DNA of 51,009 nucleotides from Pseudoalteromonas sp. S2755 (GCF_005886535.1 NZ_PNDS01000050.1:1-51009); one strand, 5' to 3'; positions 1-8,645 are shown, counted from the first letter of the stretch. Notes: generated by a model not told the origin, from the sequence alone. Program-made: numbers and translations.

Positions 1-20
1 CCAAACCTCAGGTTAAATAA

Positions 21-47
21 AAATGGCGAGCACAATGCTCGCCATTT
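21..47 (-). terminator. Rho-independent terminator of the S8 protease gene
   Basis: A perfect 12-bp inverted repeat (AAATGGCGAGCA and its complement, 3-nt loop) lies 29 bp beyond the stop codon of the minus-strand protease gene. Read on the minus strand it is followed by a T-rich run (TTATTTAA), as expected for an intrinsic terminator. The AAA/TTT ends of the stem could let it act in both directions. Confidence 0.8.
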
Positions 48-75
48 CATTACTTAATTACAAAAAAGTAGGGTG

Positions 76-3000
76 TTATTTTCTTCTACGTAGCAGCGCC
101 AGTGGTGCAGCTAGTAGTAACCAAAATAGTGAACCACTTGAAGATTTTGATGGTGTCGGTGTTGGTGTTGGATCTGGAGTCGGCTGTTCTGACTCTTCAT
201 CCATTAAGTTTGTTACCTCGACCATAATTTTCGTAGGTTCAGATACATTGCCACCGATATCAGTCGCCACGACTTCAAGCTCAACGCTTTCTAGTCCAGA
301 GTCGAAGTCCAGTTGCTCGCTGTTGGCGACAATGACCTGTCCTGATGAATTAACCGTGATAGCTGAAGAAGTTGAAGCAATAACAATAAACTCAGAAACT
401 GGGTTCGCAAAGTCAGATGCGTATTCAACCTCTAGCTGGCCAATAACGGTATCTACCGCTGTATTTTCCTCGACTGAGAATGACTGATCAGCAGTAATGA
501 TTGGCGCTTTCGCAGATTCTTCTGACGGAGAAACAACAACTGGCACCGCCCCGTTACTTGATAGAATCATGAAATCATTGTCGGAGAAAGTTAGGTTTGC
601 TGACTCACCAGGTGCAAGCTCTGTTACTTCATTACCAGCATCATCAACGAGCATAGCTAAACCTTCCGCTTCAGCTGTAGCTACTTCCATTGCTGGTGCT
701 TTTATCATAAAGCTATTCGCGAAAGCTTCATCTAATGAGTTAGAAGGGATAGGCATCCAAGTCTCTTCTTCCGTGCGGAAGCGAATGTTGGCTTCCACTC
801 CAGCTGCGACCTGCTCGGCTGTAAGTCCAAATGCGTCAGCACAACTGGTCATGGTGACGAAGTTATTACCTGATGCAAATTGAATATTGGAAGGAAAGCC
901 GGTTCCTGAGCCATAACCATGAGTAAATGAGATAGCGCTTCCTGACAGATAATTACCAAACCATTCTTGCTTGCCGTTTTGAACAGTTACATCATAAGTG
1001 CCATCTGGCGATGTCCCACCTTCAGCTGGCAAATCGAAATCAGCCATAAAGCCACCTTGATAAGTGTGGATAATAGGTTGATTAGTAACCATGGTCGTCA
1101 ATAGCATGTAACCCGTATCACAAACGTCAGTTGAGACGGATGTTGTTTCTACAGCAGCACCAACTATATCCAAACGTTCGCTGTCACCCGCTTCATCTTT
1201 TGCAACCGTTGAAGCAAAAAATGGCTTTAAAGTCGCAGCGCCAGTATTGGTTAATACGTGTCTAGCACCTTGGTCATCAACGACAGGCATAACTTTCGCG
1301 TTAGCAGCAGCTTTTGGTAGCACATGATAAACCAAGTGCAGCGCTTTTTCGTCGCCAGACATAAAGTTCAATGCACCATCAAGCTCTAAGGTTGTAAGGT
1401 CGTGTGTTGCATCCAAGAATGCCATGTTGGCAGAAGTTAATGTCCATTCAGGCAGTTTAGTTGGATCTATCGTTGCTGTTACGTCAAACGAAATGGTTTG
1501 TCCTGCAGGAACGGTGATCGACTCAGGAAAGGCCATACTAAGTGCGCCACGCTCAGCGTCGTCAGCAAATCGCTGCTCATATGCCAATGTATAGGTCTGT
1601 TCTTGATTCGAGAAGTTTTTAACGACTACCTTTTTGGTGATAGATGAAGTTTCAGATAGTGAAACCAAGCCAAATGATAGCGCCGCTTGCATCGTATCTT
1701 CAGCCCATGCCGCAACCGGAAGGTTTGCCGCTTTTTCAACATCTACAAGACCTGAACCAATAAAGCTGATTGGTGCAAGCGCTGCATTTGGGTTTTGCGA
1801 GCGAGGTTCCATGGTAACATCTAAGTTAGCCGCGTTCATTAATGTTGCTTTTAGCTCAAAACCATTGCGATTTGGTAGTGCTTCTTTAAGCATACTCATG
1901 GCACCAGCTGTGATAGGGCCAGAGAATGAAGTTCCACTTGCTGGAGTAAGTCCATCACCAAGGCCTGGATGTGCAGTCATAATGCTAACACCTGGCGCTG
2001 TGATTTCAGGTTTTAATCTTCCGCTGATAGAAGGTCCGCGAGAGGTGAATGACGCGATCATGCCTTCTTTTAGAATGATTGTGGCATTCACATTATAGGC
2101 AACATTGTTTCCAGCTAGTAACTGTTGTTTAAGTGCTTTACCTTGGCTGTAGCTCAAACCAATTGTCGGGATCTCAATACCTGGAGCACTGCCACCTGGT
2201 TCAGTTGGACCACCACCTTTAACATTATTGGCGATCATCACCAACTTAGCGCCTTTCGCTTGGGCGTTTAGCACTTTTTGAGTGAAGTTACAGCCGCCTC
2301 GGTCAACAAGGACCGCTTTGCCCGTAAAGTCGACGTCGTCTGCAAAAGGTTCGCAAGCAATAGATGTGGCATCTCCGCGATCGTTCTTTTCAGTCTCAAC
2401 AAATGCTAGTGGGGTTGTGTCACTACTAAACTCAAATTCTTCAAAGCCCTCAGGGTTAAAACTAGCCGCACCTGCTACAGTCGTTTCCCCCATCAAGGTT
2501 GCTAAAATGTGCTGGCCTTTAATGACTGAGTGCTCCATTGCACCGACAGAAAGTGCATTATCTGTTGTACTTGGGCCACCAACTATAAATGGGGTAGGGC
2601 CATCATTACCTGCTGAGATAACAACGTTAGTACCTAGCATCACTGCTTTATCGATAAGCTCTTGAACCGCCCCTGCACGATTATCGCCGAAATCTCCACC
2701 TAGTGACATGTTAACAACATCTACTCTGTCAGAAATATCACCGTCCCCATTGGGATCCATTGCAGACTCCAACGCTAAAAGCTGGGCTAAACCAGGACAG
2801 CTATCATTATCACAGACTGAATACACAAATAACTCAACATTCGGTGCGATACCGGTTACTGAATGAGATACGTGAGTACCGTGGTTAGTACCTACGTCAA
2901 TTGGATCTGGATCGTTATTAATAAAATCATAACCGCCTAGCACTTTGCCTTGTGGCCAAGCTGGAGTATCTGAAGGGTTACTTGCTGCAGCTTCATACGC

Positions 3001-3582
3001 TTCGGCTGTACCAGCGCCGCCAAATGCTTGGTGAGTGTAATCGATACCCGTGTCAAGCACTGCAACACGAACTCCTGCACCTGTAACTTCACCTGTTGAA
3101 ACTAAAGGCGTTGCTTTGATGTAATCGGCACTATCAGCCACATTCAATTTATAATCAAATACAGGTAGCACCGAGTGTACTAATGGATTGTTCAGCAGCT
3201 TGTTAACCTCTGCTTCTTCGCCATTGACGATAATTGCGTTGGTTAGCTTAGATGTCTTCGCCACAACTTGAAGTGTTGGACTAGTGTTAGCAATTGTAGC
3301 CTCTACACTTTGTTGAGTTTGCAGAATACTTGATGTTGCATTTTTGGAACTAATGCCAGCGAGACTTTGTTCAGCCACTGAGGGAGTTGTTAATTTAACT
3401 AACCATGTTACAACGTTCTGTGTAGATTTCCTTGTCTGCTTATTCTTTAATTCTGGATATTGACTTTTTAGAGATGGTTTATTTTCAAAGTTATATTGAT
3501 TGTACGTCGCAGCAGCAACTGTAGAAGACGACAAAGCAGTCACTACAGCAATGGTGAGTGCTGACTTATTTAGAGTTGACAT
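76..3582 (-). CDS. Secreted S8 (subtilisin-like) serine protease with PA domain and GlyGly-CTERM tail
   Basis: Exported endopeptidase of 1168 residues. A signal peptide (about residues 1-25) is followed by a pro-region and the S8 catalytic domain. The triad can be read directly: Asp177 in AVLDTGIDYTH, His234 in NHGTHVSH and Ser552 in GTSFSGP, with the oxyanion Asn326 in SAGNDGP. A PA (protease-associated) domain is inserted at about 385-500, between the oxyanion Asn and the Ser. The C-terminal half holds a Fn3-like stretch and a cadherin-like repeat near 1040-1130. It ends in a Pro-Thr linker and a GlyGly-CTERM signal: SSSGS, a hydrophobic segment, then RRRK. Family knowledge says such tails are cut by rhombosortase after type II secretion; no rhombosortase is in the window. 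The gene is monocistronic and has its own terminator. Confidence 0.95.
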   Translation of the reverse strand: MSTLNKSALTIAVVTALSSSTVAAATYNQYNFENKPSLKSQYPELKNKQTRKSTQNVVTWLVKLTTPSVAEQSLAGISSKNATSSILQTQQSVEATIANTSPTLQVVAKTSKLTNAIIVNGEEAEVNKLLNNPLVHSVLPVFDYKLNVADSADYIKATPLVSTGEVTGAGVRVAVLDTGIDYTHQAFGGAGTAEAYEAAASNPSDTPAWPQGKVLGGYDFINNDPDPIDVGTNHGTHVSHSVTGIAPNVELFVYSVCDNDSCPGLAQLLALESAMDPNGDGDISDRVDVVNMSLGGDFGDNRAGAVQELIDKAVMLGTNVVISAGNDGPTPFIVGGPSTTDNALSVGAMEHSVIKGQHILATLMGETTVAGAASFNPEGFEEFEFSSDTTPLAFVETEKNDRGDATSIACEPFADDVDFTGKAVLVDRGGCNFTQKVLNAQAKGAKLVMIANNVKGGGPTEPGGSAPGIEIPTIGLSYSQGKALKQQLLAGNNVAYNVNATIILKEGMIASFTSRGPSISGRLKPEITAPGVSIMTAHPGLGDGLTPASGTSFSGPITAGAMSMLKEALPNRNGFELKATLMNAANLDVTMEPRSQNPNAALAPISFIGSGLVDVEKAANLPVAAWAEDTMQAALSFGLVSLSETSSITKKVVVKNFSNQEQTYTLAYEQRFADDAERGALSMAFPESITVPAGQTISFDVTATIDPTKLPEWTLTSANMAFLDATHDLTTLELDGALNFMSGDEKALHLVYHVLPKAAANAKVMPVVDDQGARHVLTNTGAATLKPFFASTVAKDEAGDSERLDIVGAAVETTSVSTDVCDTGYMLLTTMVTNQPIIHTYQGGFMADFDLPAEGGTSPDGTYDVTVQNGKQEWFGNYLSGSAISFTHGYGSGTGFPSNIQFASGNNFVTMTSCADAFGLTAEQVAAGVEANIRFRTEEETWMPIPSNSLDEAFANSFMIKAPAMEVATAEAEGLAMLVDDAGNEVTELAPGESANLTFSDNDFMILSSNGAVPVVVSPSEESAKAPIITADQSFSVEENTAVDTVIGQLEVEYASDFANPVSEFIVIASTSSAITVNSSGQVIVANSEQLDFDSGLESVELEVVATDIGGNVSEPTKIMVEVTNLMDEESEQPTPDPTPTPTPSKSSSGSLFWLLLAAPLALLRRRK

Positions 3583-4125
3583 CGGATTTCCCCATCATAC
3601 TTGTTATGGTTTTTAATTTTTTTATTTACATCCTGTTTTAGGATTTGAACAAATATAGTTCCTTTTTGGGTGGCATTTCAACTTTTTGTTACGGAAAACG
3701 GAATTTAATTTGTGGTTGTTTTTACGCAATGGTTAACTATTGTTGCATTTTTTAATGGGTTTCAGTGATATAGCTGTTTATTCTTGCTGAGAATGAAATG
3801 TTGATTAAAGCAAACTGTTTTGGTTGGTTTGGATATGTTTTGTTCACATTAACCTTTTTATGCCGTCAAAGTATCGTGCAAACAAATACTGTTTCATAGT
3901 CGACACTAGTCCTTAAAGAGCCACATTTCATATCTTCGGTATAGGTTATATAGGTTCGTTAGTGCGCATCGAAACCAATCGGCTATTATTTTACTTCTCG
4001 ACTTAATTGCAGTAAGTACAACGTTCGCCTCGAATCTTTGTTGTTGCAAATAGCAAATTAATCACTCTACATACCGCTTTGTGATTTGAGAATCAAATTA
4101 ATTGGCCTAAGATAGGGAGCGTCAA
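3583..4125. other. Intergenic promoter region, no gene seen
   Basis: This 543-bp AT-rich gap separates two divergent genes, the S8 protease (minus) and the GNAT gene (plus), so it should hold both promoters. I found no convincing ORF, RNA gene, or operator. A GGGGAAA stretch just before the protease ATG is its likely ribosome binding site. Confidence 0.5.
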
Positions 4126-4590
4126 ATGTTAAATGTAAGGAACTATATGCTTAGACTCACACCAAGTGAAGTCGCACACCTTAGCAAGTTTGTTACTATG
4201 GAAAGTGTCGCAGATAATAGCCAATTTATAATAAGTAGCTCACTTTCGACACACCAATCTCAGTTCGCTGATACCAATGTACGCTACTTAACTATCTATT
4301 TAGGCAATGAAATCGCTGGCTTTATGATTTTAGCCGTTGAACCAGAACTGAAAAGTGTTGAATTTCGCCGTATTGTGGTTGCTAAAAAGGGATTGGGAAT
4401 AGGGCAAGAAGCGATAAATCAGATGGAAAAATACGTGTTAGAGGAGTTGCGTATATCGCGAGTTTGGCTAGATGTTTTTGAAGATAATTTGCGAGCGCAG
4501 CACATATACCAAAAGCTTGGATATCAGCAGTTCGATACGATGCCTTACGACAATAAAATCTTGTTACTATTCGAAAAGCACTTACATTAA
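4126..4590 (+). CDS. GNAT family N-acetyltransferase
   Basis: A 154-residue protein with the single-domain GNAT fold, which transfers acetyl from acetyl-CoA to an amine. The central strand (FRRIVVAKKGLGIGQEAI) carries an RxxGxG/A-like acetyl-CoA pyrophosphate loop (KKGLGIG). The following segment VWLDVFEDNLRAQHIYQKLGY is the typical C-terminal GNAT half, with the N-RA...Y..LGF pattern. The substrate is unknown. Two starts are possible: ATG 4126 behind AGGGAGCG, or ATG 4147 behind TAAGGA. The gene overlaps the downstream Crp/Fnr gene by one base (TAATG), so the two are probably translated together. Confidence 0.85.
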   Translation: MLNVRNYMLRLTPSEVAHLSKFVTMESVADNSQFIISSSLSTHQSQFADTNVRYLTIYLGNEIAGFMILAVEPELKSVEFRRIVVAKKGLGIGQEAINQMEKYVLEELRISRVWLDVFEDNLRAQHIYQKLGYQQFDTMPYDNKILLLFEKHLH

Positions 4591-5189
4591 TGTCTAAATC
4601 AAGTAATGAAAATTATCAAAGATGGTTAGCTGTATATGGACGGTTAGTGGGCTTCTCACTCGAGGATTGGCTAGTGATGGCTCCGCATATAAAAATCGGC
4701 CATATCAAAGCCGATACGATGCTATTCGAACAAGGTGAAAAAATCTCGAGTGTTTATTTCTTATTAGATGGATATGGACGTTATTTCTACTTAGATGAAA
4801 AGGGTAATGAACGGAATAAATCTCTGCTACAAAAGGGTGGGGCATTCTCTTGTTTATCTTGTTATCTAGAAGAGCAGCCGAGTCCATTTTCAACGCAAGC
4901 GCTAACAGACTGTGTTATTGCCGAAATTTGCTATGCTGACTTAGTCACTGTATCTGAGCAAAACCTCAACTGGGGACGGTTTGTACGCAAGATTTATGAG
5001 CAGTTGGTACTTAAAAAAGAGAAGCGCGAAGCGGCGTTACTTCAGTTAAGTGCAAAGGAAAGGTACTTACGCTTTATCACAGAAAATCAAGCATTAAGCC
5101 ACTCGGTTGCATTGCGCCATATCGCGATGTACCTTGGGATCACGGATGTATCGCTGTCGAGAATTAGAAAAGAGCTTGGCTTAACATAG
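4590..5189 (+). CDS. Crp/Fnr family transcriptional regulator
   Basis: A 199-residue regulator. Residues about 30-125 form a cyclic-nucleotide-binding beta-roll (MLFEQGEKISSVYFLLDG, then a GGAFSC segment). The C-terminal part (RHIAMYLGITDVSLSRIRKEL) is a winged-helix DNA-binding domain whose recognition helix is SLSRIRKEL. There is no Cys cluster for an Fe-S centre, so an FNR-type oxygen sensor is unlikely. Conserved cAMP-binding residues are not obvious either, so the effector is unknown. It is joined to the upstream acetyltransferase by a one-base stop/start overlap. An ICMT-like gene follows 67 bp later. Confidence 0.88.
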   Translation: MSKSSNENYQRWLAVYGRLVGFSLEDWLVMAPHIKIGHIKADTMLFEQGEKISSVYFLLDGYGRYFYLDEKGNERNKSLLQKGGAFSCLSCYLEEQPSPFSTQALTDCVIAEICYADLVTVSEQNLNWGRFVRKIYEQLVLKKEKREAALLQLSAKERYLRFITENQALSHSVALRHIAMYLGITDVSLSRIRKELGLT

Positions 5190-5256
5190 GTTAAGGCACA
5201 GCAACAACATTCGCATTACCTTATCTTTGACTTTTGTCCTACAGATAAGGAATAAC

Positions 5257-5706
5257 ATGATGAAAAAGCTACTACCTCCTATTTTACTGTTTTTATTTGT
5301 CATATTGATGCCTTTGGTGTGTTGGTTGACTGCTGCACCACATTTTATTAATTACCCTTTCAACCTGTTAGGGTTAGTAGCAGTTGTTTTGGGGTTTGCG
5401 CTGGCCAAGTCGGGCAGCACGATATTCGCGCAGGAAGAAACCAATATTATGACTTTCAATAAGCCTGATAAATTGGTGGAGATTGGGGTATTTCAATATA
5501 CCCGTAACCCCATGTACCTAGGCTTTGTCATTGCATTATTAGGCTATGCTGTATTAATCGGCGGTGCACCTGTGTCATTTTTGTTTGTGATTGCTTTTTT
5601 ACTTATTGCTGACAGATGGTACATTCGGTTTGAAGAAAAGATGATGGAACAAACTTTTGGAAATGCCTATTTACGCTATCGAGGTAGAGTGCGTCGTTGG
5701 CTTTAA
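5257..5706 (+). CDS. Isoprenylcysteine carboxyl methyltransferase-like membrane protein
   Basis: An integral membrane protein of about 149 residues from the ICMT/PEMT-like methyltransferase group, which uses S-adenosylmethionine. At least four hydrophobic segments are visible. The family signature YTRNPMYLGF sits near the middle and a second conserved stretch, RFEEKMMEQTFGNAYLRYRGRVRRW, closes the protein. ATG 5257, preceded by ATAAGGAATAAC, is the best start; an in-frame TTG further upstream has no ribosome binding site. In bacteria the methyl acceptor is usually unknown (lipids or small molecules), and that holds here. Confidence 0.85.
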   Translation: MMKKLLPPILLFLFVILMPLVCWLTAAPHFINYPFNLLGLVAVVLGFALAKSGSTIFAQEETNIMTFNKPDKLVEIGVFQYTRNPMYLGFVIALLGYAVLIGGAPVSFLFVIAFLLIADRWYIRFEEKMMEQTFGNAYLRYRGRVRRWL

Positions 5707-5730
5707 ACTCCAAGCATAGTTGAGGATAAA

Positions 5731-5892
5731 ATGGTGCAAGATATTGATTATTCGAAACCTCTACAAACAATTGTTGGGAAAGTGGTCAGGGTGTATCAAT
5801 CTGGAGATATGCTGACCCAAGACCACCAACCTCAGCGACTCAATATTGAATTAAACGAGGCGCAACAGGTCGTGCGTATGTGGTGGGGATAG
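5731..5892 (+). CDS. Mini I78-family-like peptidase inhibitor
   Basis: A 53-residue protein that starts at ATG 5731 behind TGAGGATAAA. Its second half (PQRLNIELNEAQQVVRMWWG) follows the C-terminal pattern of the I78 proteinase-inhibitor family: RLNI-x-[LV]-[DN], a turn, a hydrophobic beta strand, then W/C-G at the end. The usual N-terminal signal peptide or lipobox and the G..A-x-R entry helix are reduced or absent, so the protein is shorter than typical members and probably cytoplasmic. The I78 assignment rests on pattern only. It lies 24 bp after the ICMT-like gene, in the same run of genes. Confidence 0.65.
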   Translation: MVQDIDYSKPLQTIVGKVVRVYQSGDMLTQDHQPQRLNIELNEAQQVVRMWWG

Positions 5893-5912
5893 CCTCCAAA
5901 CTTATACATTGA

Positions 5913-5938
5913 TGGACGAGGTAGGTGTATTTCGTCCA
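5913..5938. other. Inverted repeat between small genes
   Basis: TGGACGA and its exact complement TCGTCCA are separated by 12 bases, just after the I78-like gene and before the next start codon. No T-run follows on either strand, so this may be a processing or weak attenuation hairpin rather than a true terminator. Confidence 0.35.
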
Positions 5939-5962
5939 ATCAAATCACTAAGGGTATTCTAG

Positions 5963-6247
5963 ATGTATGTTGGCCTAGTTAAGGTGTTTTTTGTTTTAGC
6001 CATGTTCACGAGCTTAGCTGTCTATGCCGTTAGCTACGATGAAATAGCAGATATTGATGCGCTAGCGGTGTATTTTGATGAGCCTACTTTTGAACAACAC
6101 TTTTTAGAGGAAGGTATGGAATTTATTTGGTTTTATTTTAAGGATATTGACCATTCCTTTTTGATTAATACAGAGACAGGAGAGGTCTGCCATCACTTTA
6201 AAGGCAATAAGAGAGAGTCTTGTTTTCCGGCAAGCTATTTTGAGTAA
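5963..6247 (+). CDS. Small exported protein of unknown function
   Basis: A 94-residue protein whose N-terminus (MYVGLVKVFFVLAMFTSLAVYAVS) looks like a signal peptide with cleavage near residue 22, so it is probably periplasmic. The mature part is acidic and aromatic (FDEPTFEQHF, FIWFYFKDIDHSF). Two Cys residues near the C-terminus (EVCHHF and ESCFP) could form a disulphide. I do not recognise a family. It sits between the I78-like gene and the DUF1289 gene in the same direction. Confidence 0.65.
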   Translation: MYVGLVKVFFVLAMFTSLAVYAVSYDEIADIDALAVYFDEPTFEQHFLEEGMEFIWFYFKDIDHSFLINTETGEVCHHFKGNKRESCFPASYFE

Positions 6248-6267
6248 ATCTGTATAAAGGAGCAGCG

Positions 6268-6471
6268 ATGTCACACTCTAGTTGTAATTTAGTCCAGTCC
6301 CCTTGCATCAGAAAGTGTTGTTTGGATGATAAAGATGTGTGCCTAGGCTGCTTTAGAACGTTGGACGAAATCACCGGCTGGACAAGTTACAGCGAAAATG
6401 AAAAGCTCAAAGTCTTAGCGCATTGCACGAGGCGCAAACAGCAACATGCTCAGAAATATAAAGGAAATTAA
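6268..6471 (+). CDS. DUF1289 domain protein
   Basis: A 67-residue cytoplasmic protein with the DUF1289 signature. The Cys-rich N-terminal half has SPCIRKCCLDDKDVCLGC, the C-x3-C...C-x2-C pattern. It continues with FRTLDEITGWTSYSENEK and a basic end. The spaced cysteines suggest metal or Fe-S binding, but no function is established for the family. A strong ribosome binding site (AAAGGAGCAGCG) precedes the ATG. The stop codon abuts the start of the GST-like gene, so the two are translationally linked. Confidence 0.88.
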   Translation: MSHSSCNLVQSPCIRKCCLDDKDVCLGCFRTLDEITGWTSYSENEKLKVLAHCTRRKQQHAQKYKGN

Positions 6472-7056
6472 ATGAAATTGGTGATTGGGACCGAATCAAC
6501 TTGGTCATTAAGAGCGTTGTTATGTGCGTCTATCTTAGATATTAAGTTAGACATTGAACTCATCGATTTGACCTCTTGTGATGACAAAGCAAAGTTGGCC
6601 AAAATATCGCCGACTAAACAAGTACCAGTTTTGCTCGTGGAAGGTCATGTCATTGCTGACTCACTCGCGATTGCAGAGTTCTTCAACGACCTTAGTGAAG
6701 GCGGTTTGCTACCGCGAGACCCTTATGAGCGTGCACAGGCACGTAGTCTTGTCGCTGAGATGCACGCTGGCTTCACAGCGCTGCGCTGTGAATTACCTTT
6801 TTCTTTCACGCCAAATACGTCAATAAACTTGTCAGATGCGGCAAAGTACGAGCTAAAAAGGGTAGAGACTATTTTTGCTGCGGCTCACTCCCCATTTATG
6901 TTTGCAAAGCCAACTATGGTCGATGCATTTTATGCTGTGCTTGCTTATCGTTTATTTAGCTACGGTATTCAATTGGCGCAGCCCGCAACGGAATATCAGA
7001 ATGGATTGGTTGCATGGCTTGAAGCTCATAGCGTATTGCACTTAGTGCATCCGTAG
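6472..7056 (+). CDS. Glutathione S-transferase family protein
   Basis: A 194-residue cytoplasmic protein. The N-terminal thioredoxin-like domain (about 1-75) begins with TESTWSLRALLCASIL, where a Ser sits in the position used by GSTs to activate glutathione. It contains the cis-Pro motif QVPVLLVEGHVIADSLAIAEFF, with the E/D-S glutathione gamma-glutamyl contact replaced by ADSLAI. An all-helical C-terminal domain follows. The substrate cannot be predicted. The start codon directly follows the stop of the DUF1289 gene. Confidence 0.85.
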   Translation: MKLVIGTESTWSLRALLCASILDIKLDIELIDLTSCDDKAKLAKISPTKQVPVLLVEGHVIADSLAIAEFFNDLSEGGLLPRDPYERAQARSLVAEMHAGFTALRCELPFSFTPNTSINLSDAAKYELKRVETIFAAAHSPFMFAKPTMVDAFYAVLAYRLFSYGIQLAQPATEYQNGLVAWLEAHSVLHLVHP

Positions 7057-7082
7057 TTTTATAGTGAGTGCGAAAGTACAGT

Positions 7083-7253
7083 ATGAGTCTTAAATTTAAA
7101 GAACTAAGTAAAAGTCGAAGTGCCAAGTTACGCAAAGTATTACTGCTTAATAGTGTGTTATTACTAGCCACTGCACTTGGCTTTGTCTACCTGCCATACT
7201 TACTCCAAGCAAATACAAATGTATCGCTTTCGACACAGTTATTAAGTTGTTAG
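7083..7253 (+). CDS. Possible small single-pass membrane protein
   Basis: A 56-codon reading frame with a basic N-terminus (SLKFKELSKSRSAKLRK) and one hydrophobic segment (VLLLNSVLLLATALGFVYL). This matches an N-in single-pass membrane peptide. There is no clear ribosome binding site. Its last codons overlap the first of two enhancer-like dyads of the efflux operon, so the frame may be fortuitous. I recognise no homologue. Confidence 0.3.
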   Translation: MSLKFKELSKSRSAKLRKVLLLNSVLLLATALGFVYLPYLLQANTNVSLSTQLLSC

Positions 7254-7271
7254 TGTCTCGATTTCGACACA
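7220..7271 (+). promoter_or_regulatory. Two tandem enhancer-like dyads (UAS) for the sigma-54 activator
   Basis: Two 18-bp copies, TGTATCGCTTTCGACACA at 7220-7237 and TGTCTCGATTTCGACACA at 7254-7271, agree at 16 of 18 bases and start 34 bp apart. Each is a dyad of form TGTNTCGNNNNCGANACA. They lie about 60-110 bp upstream of the predicted sigma-54 promoter, the usual place for NtrC-family binding sites. The likely binder is the response regulator encoded in the same operon (inference). Confidence 0.75.
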
Positions 7272-7331
7272 TGTTTTATCGACCACGAACTCAACTATAT
7301 TTTATTGTATTGATTTTAATATAAAAAATAT

Positions 7332-7348
7332 TTGGCCTGAAATTTGAT
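7332..7348 (+). promoter_or_regulatory. Sigma-54 (-24/-12) promoter of the efflux operon
   Basis: The sequence TTGGCCTGAAATTTGAT matches the consensus YTGGCACGRNNNTTGCW, with GG and TTG at the exact 10-bp spacing. The deviations are C for A and T for C after GGC, and A for C in the -12 element. It ends 34 bp before the ATG of the HlyD-type gene and lies downstream of two tandem enhancer-like dyads. Confidence 0.75.
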
Positions 7349-7382
7349 TCATCATCTGTATTCTCAAAGTGGAGTACAGGGT

Positions 7383-8633
7383 ATGGATATAAAACTGGTG
7401 AAAACAAAGCGCATGCCGCTTAAAAAGCTTGCATTGCTTGTTATTGTGCTATTCGTGGTCGGTTTGGTGTTTTTTGCCAAAGCATATACCCAAAGTGCAT
7501 CAAACGTGGTTTTTCAAGAAGAGTTAATCGTTGCTAAAGTCCAACAGGGCGAGTTTGAACTCAGTGTTAAGGGACTTGGCAGTCTTGCATTGGAAAAACG
7601 CCATTTGGTTACCAGTAGTAGTGGTGGAAAAGTAGTTGAAGTGTTGGTTAAACCGGGTGAAATGGTCACCCAAGGTACGCTACTTGCTCGGCTTGAAAAC
7701 CCATCACTGCGCGAAGCGCTCATTCAAAAGCATAGCCAACTAACCAAAATTTCAGCACAACATGAGGCCGAGCTTGCAGAATTAAAGGCCAAAGAGCAAG
7801 AGGCCCACACTGCACATCATGATGCTTTGTTGGCTTATAAAGCCGACAAAATTCAGTGGCAGGCGCAAAAAACCTTAATAGAAAAGGGCAATAGCACTAT
7901 CTCTATGCTTGATCATCAACGCAGCGAGTTTGCAATGCAGCGTAGTCAAAAGCAAGTGGAGTTACAGCAAGCAAGGGTTGCCACTCAGCAACAAGTGCAA
8001 CAAGCTAAAGCCAAAGCGCAGCTGGCTGAGCAAGCAAGTCTACGTTCCGAAATAAAGCTACTTGAAGAGAATATCGCAGCGCTTGATGTGCGCTCGCCAA
8101 TCACTGGACAAATTCAGGATGTGCTGATTGAAGTAGGCATGCAATTGTCTAATACCAGCTCGGTTGCAGAGGTGGCAGATCCGCGTTTGCTGGTTGCTAA
8201 GATAAACATCGCAGAACTAGATGCGCCACATGTACAAGTTGGGCAGTCAGCGACAATCGATACCTACACTTCGCGTTTTAACGCCATCGTTAAACGCGTT
8301 TCCCCAAAAGTCACCAATAGCCAAGTCGAAGTGGAGCTGAGCATTGAAGGCACTTTGCCAAGAGAAGCCAGAGATAAACTCAACATTGAAGGGGTGATTG
8401 TAACGAGCCATAAGGCCGAGGCGATATTCGTCGCAATGCCAGCCAATGCTGTTGCAAATAATCAAGCGAGCGTGTTTGTTGTTGATGAACATCTCGCCAC
8501 GAAAAAAACGGTTAAATTTGGTCAGCGTTCGGTAAACTACATCGAAGTGCTTGAAGGACTTAATAAAAATCAAACTATCATTATTTCCGATATGGAAAAG
8601 TATACTCAAGATAGCCAGGTGCTAGTGCGTTAA
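7383..8633 (+). CDS. HlyD-family efflux periplasmic adaptor
   Basis: A membrane-fusion protein of about 416 residues that links an inner-membrane ABC pump to an outer-membrane channel. It has one N-terminal anchor (KLALLVIVLFVVGLVFFAKAY), a first lipoyl half (SSSGGKVVEVLVKPGEMVTQG) and a long helical hairpin rich in Gln and Ala (about 125-230). The second lipoyl half is LDVRSPITGQIQDVLIEVG, followed by beta-barrel and membrane-proximal domains. ATG 7383 is chosen because GGAG lies just upstream; the in-frame TTG at 7344 falls inside the sigma-54 promoter. It is the first gene of a five-gene operon. No TolC-like gene is present, so the channel would be encoded elsewhere. Confidence 0.9.
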   Translation: MDIKLVKTKRMPLKKLALLVIVLFVVGLVFFAKAYTQSASNVVFQEELIVAKVQQGEFELSVKGLGSLALEKRHLVTSSSGGKVVEVLVKPGEMVTQGTLLARLENPSLREALIQKHSQLTKISAQHEAELAELKAKEQEAHTAHHDALLAYKADKIQWQAQKTLIEKGNSTISMLDHQRSEFAMQRSQKQVELQQARVATQQQVQQAKAKAQLAEQASLRSEIKLLEENIAALDVRSPITGQIQDVLIEVGMQLSNTSSVAEVADPRLLVAKINIAELDAPHVQVGQSATIDTYTSRFNAIVKRVSPKVTNSQVEVELSIEGTLPREARDKLNIEGVIVTSHKAEAIFVAMPANAVANNQASVFVVDEHLATKKTVKFGQRSVNYIEVLEGLNKNQTIIISDMEKYTQDSQVLVR

Positions 8634-8645
8634 CAGGACATCATT

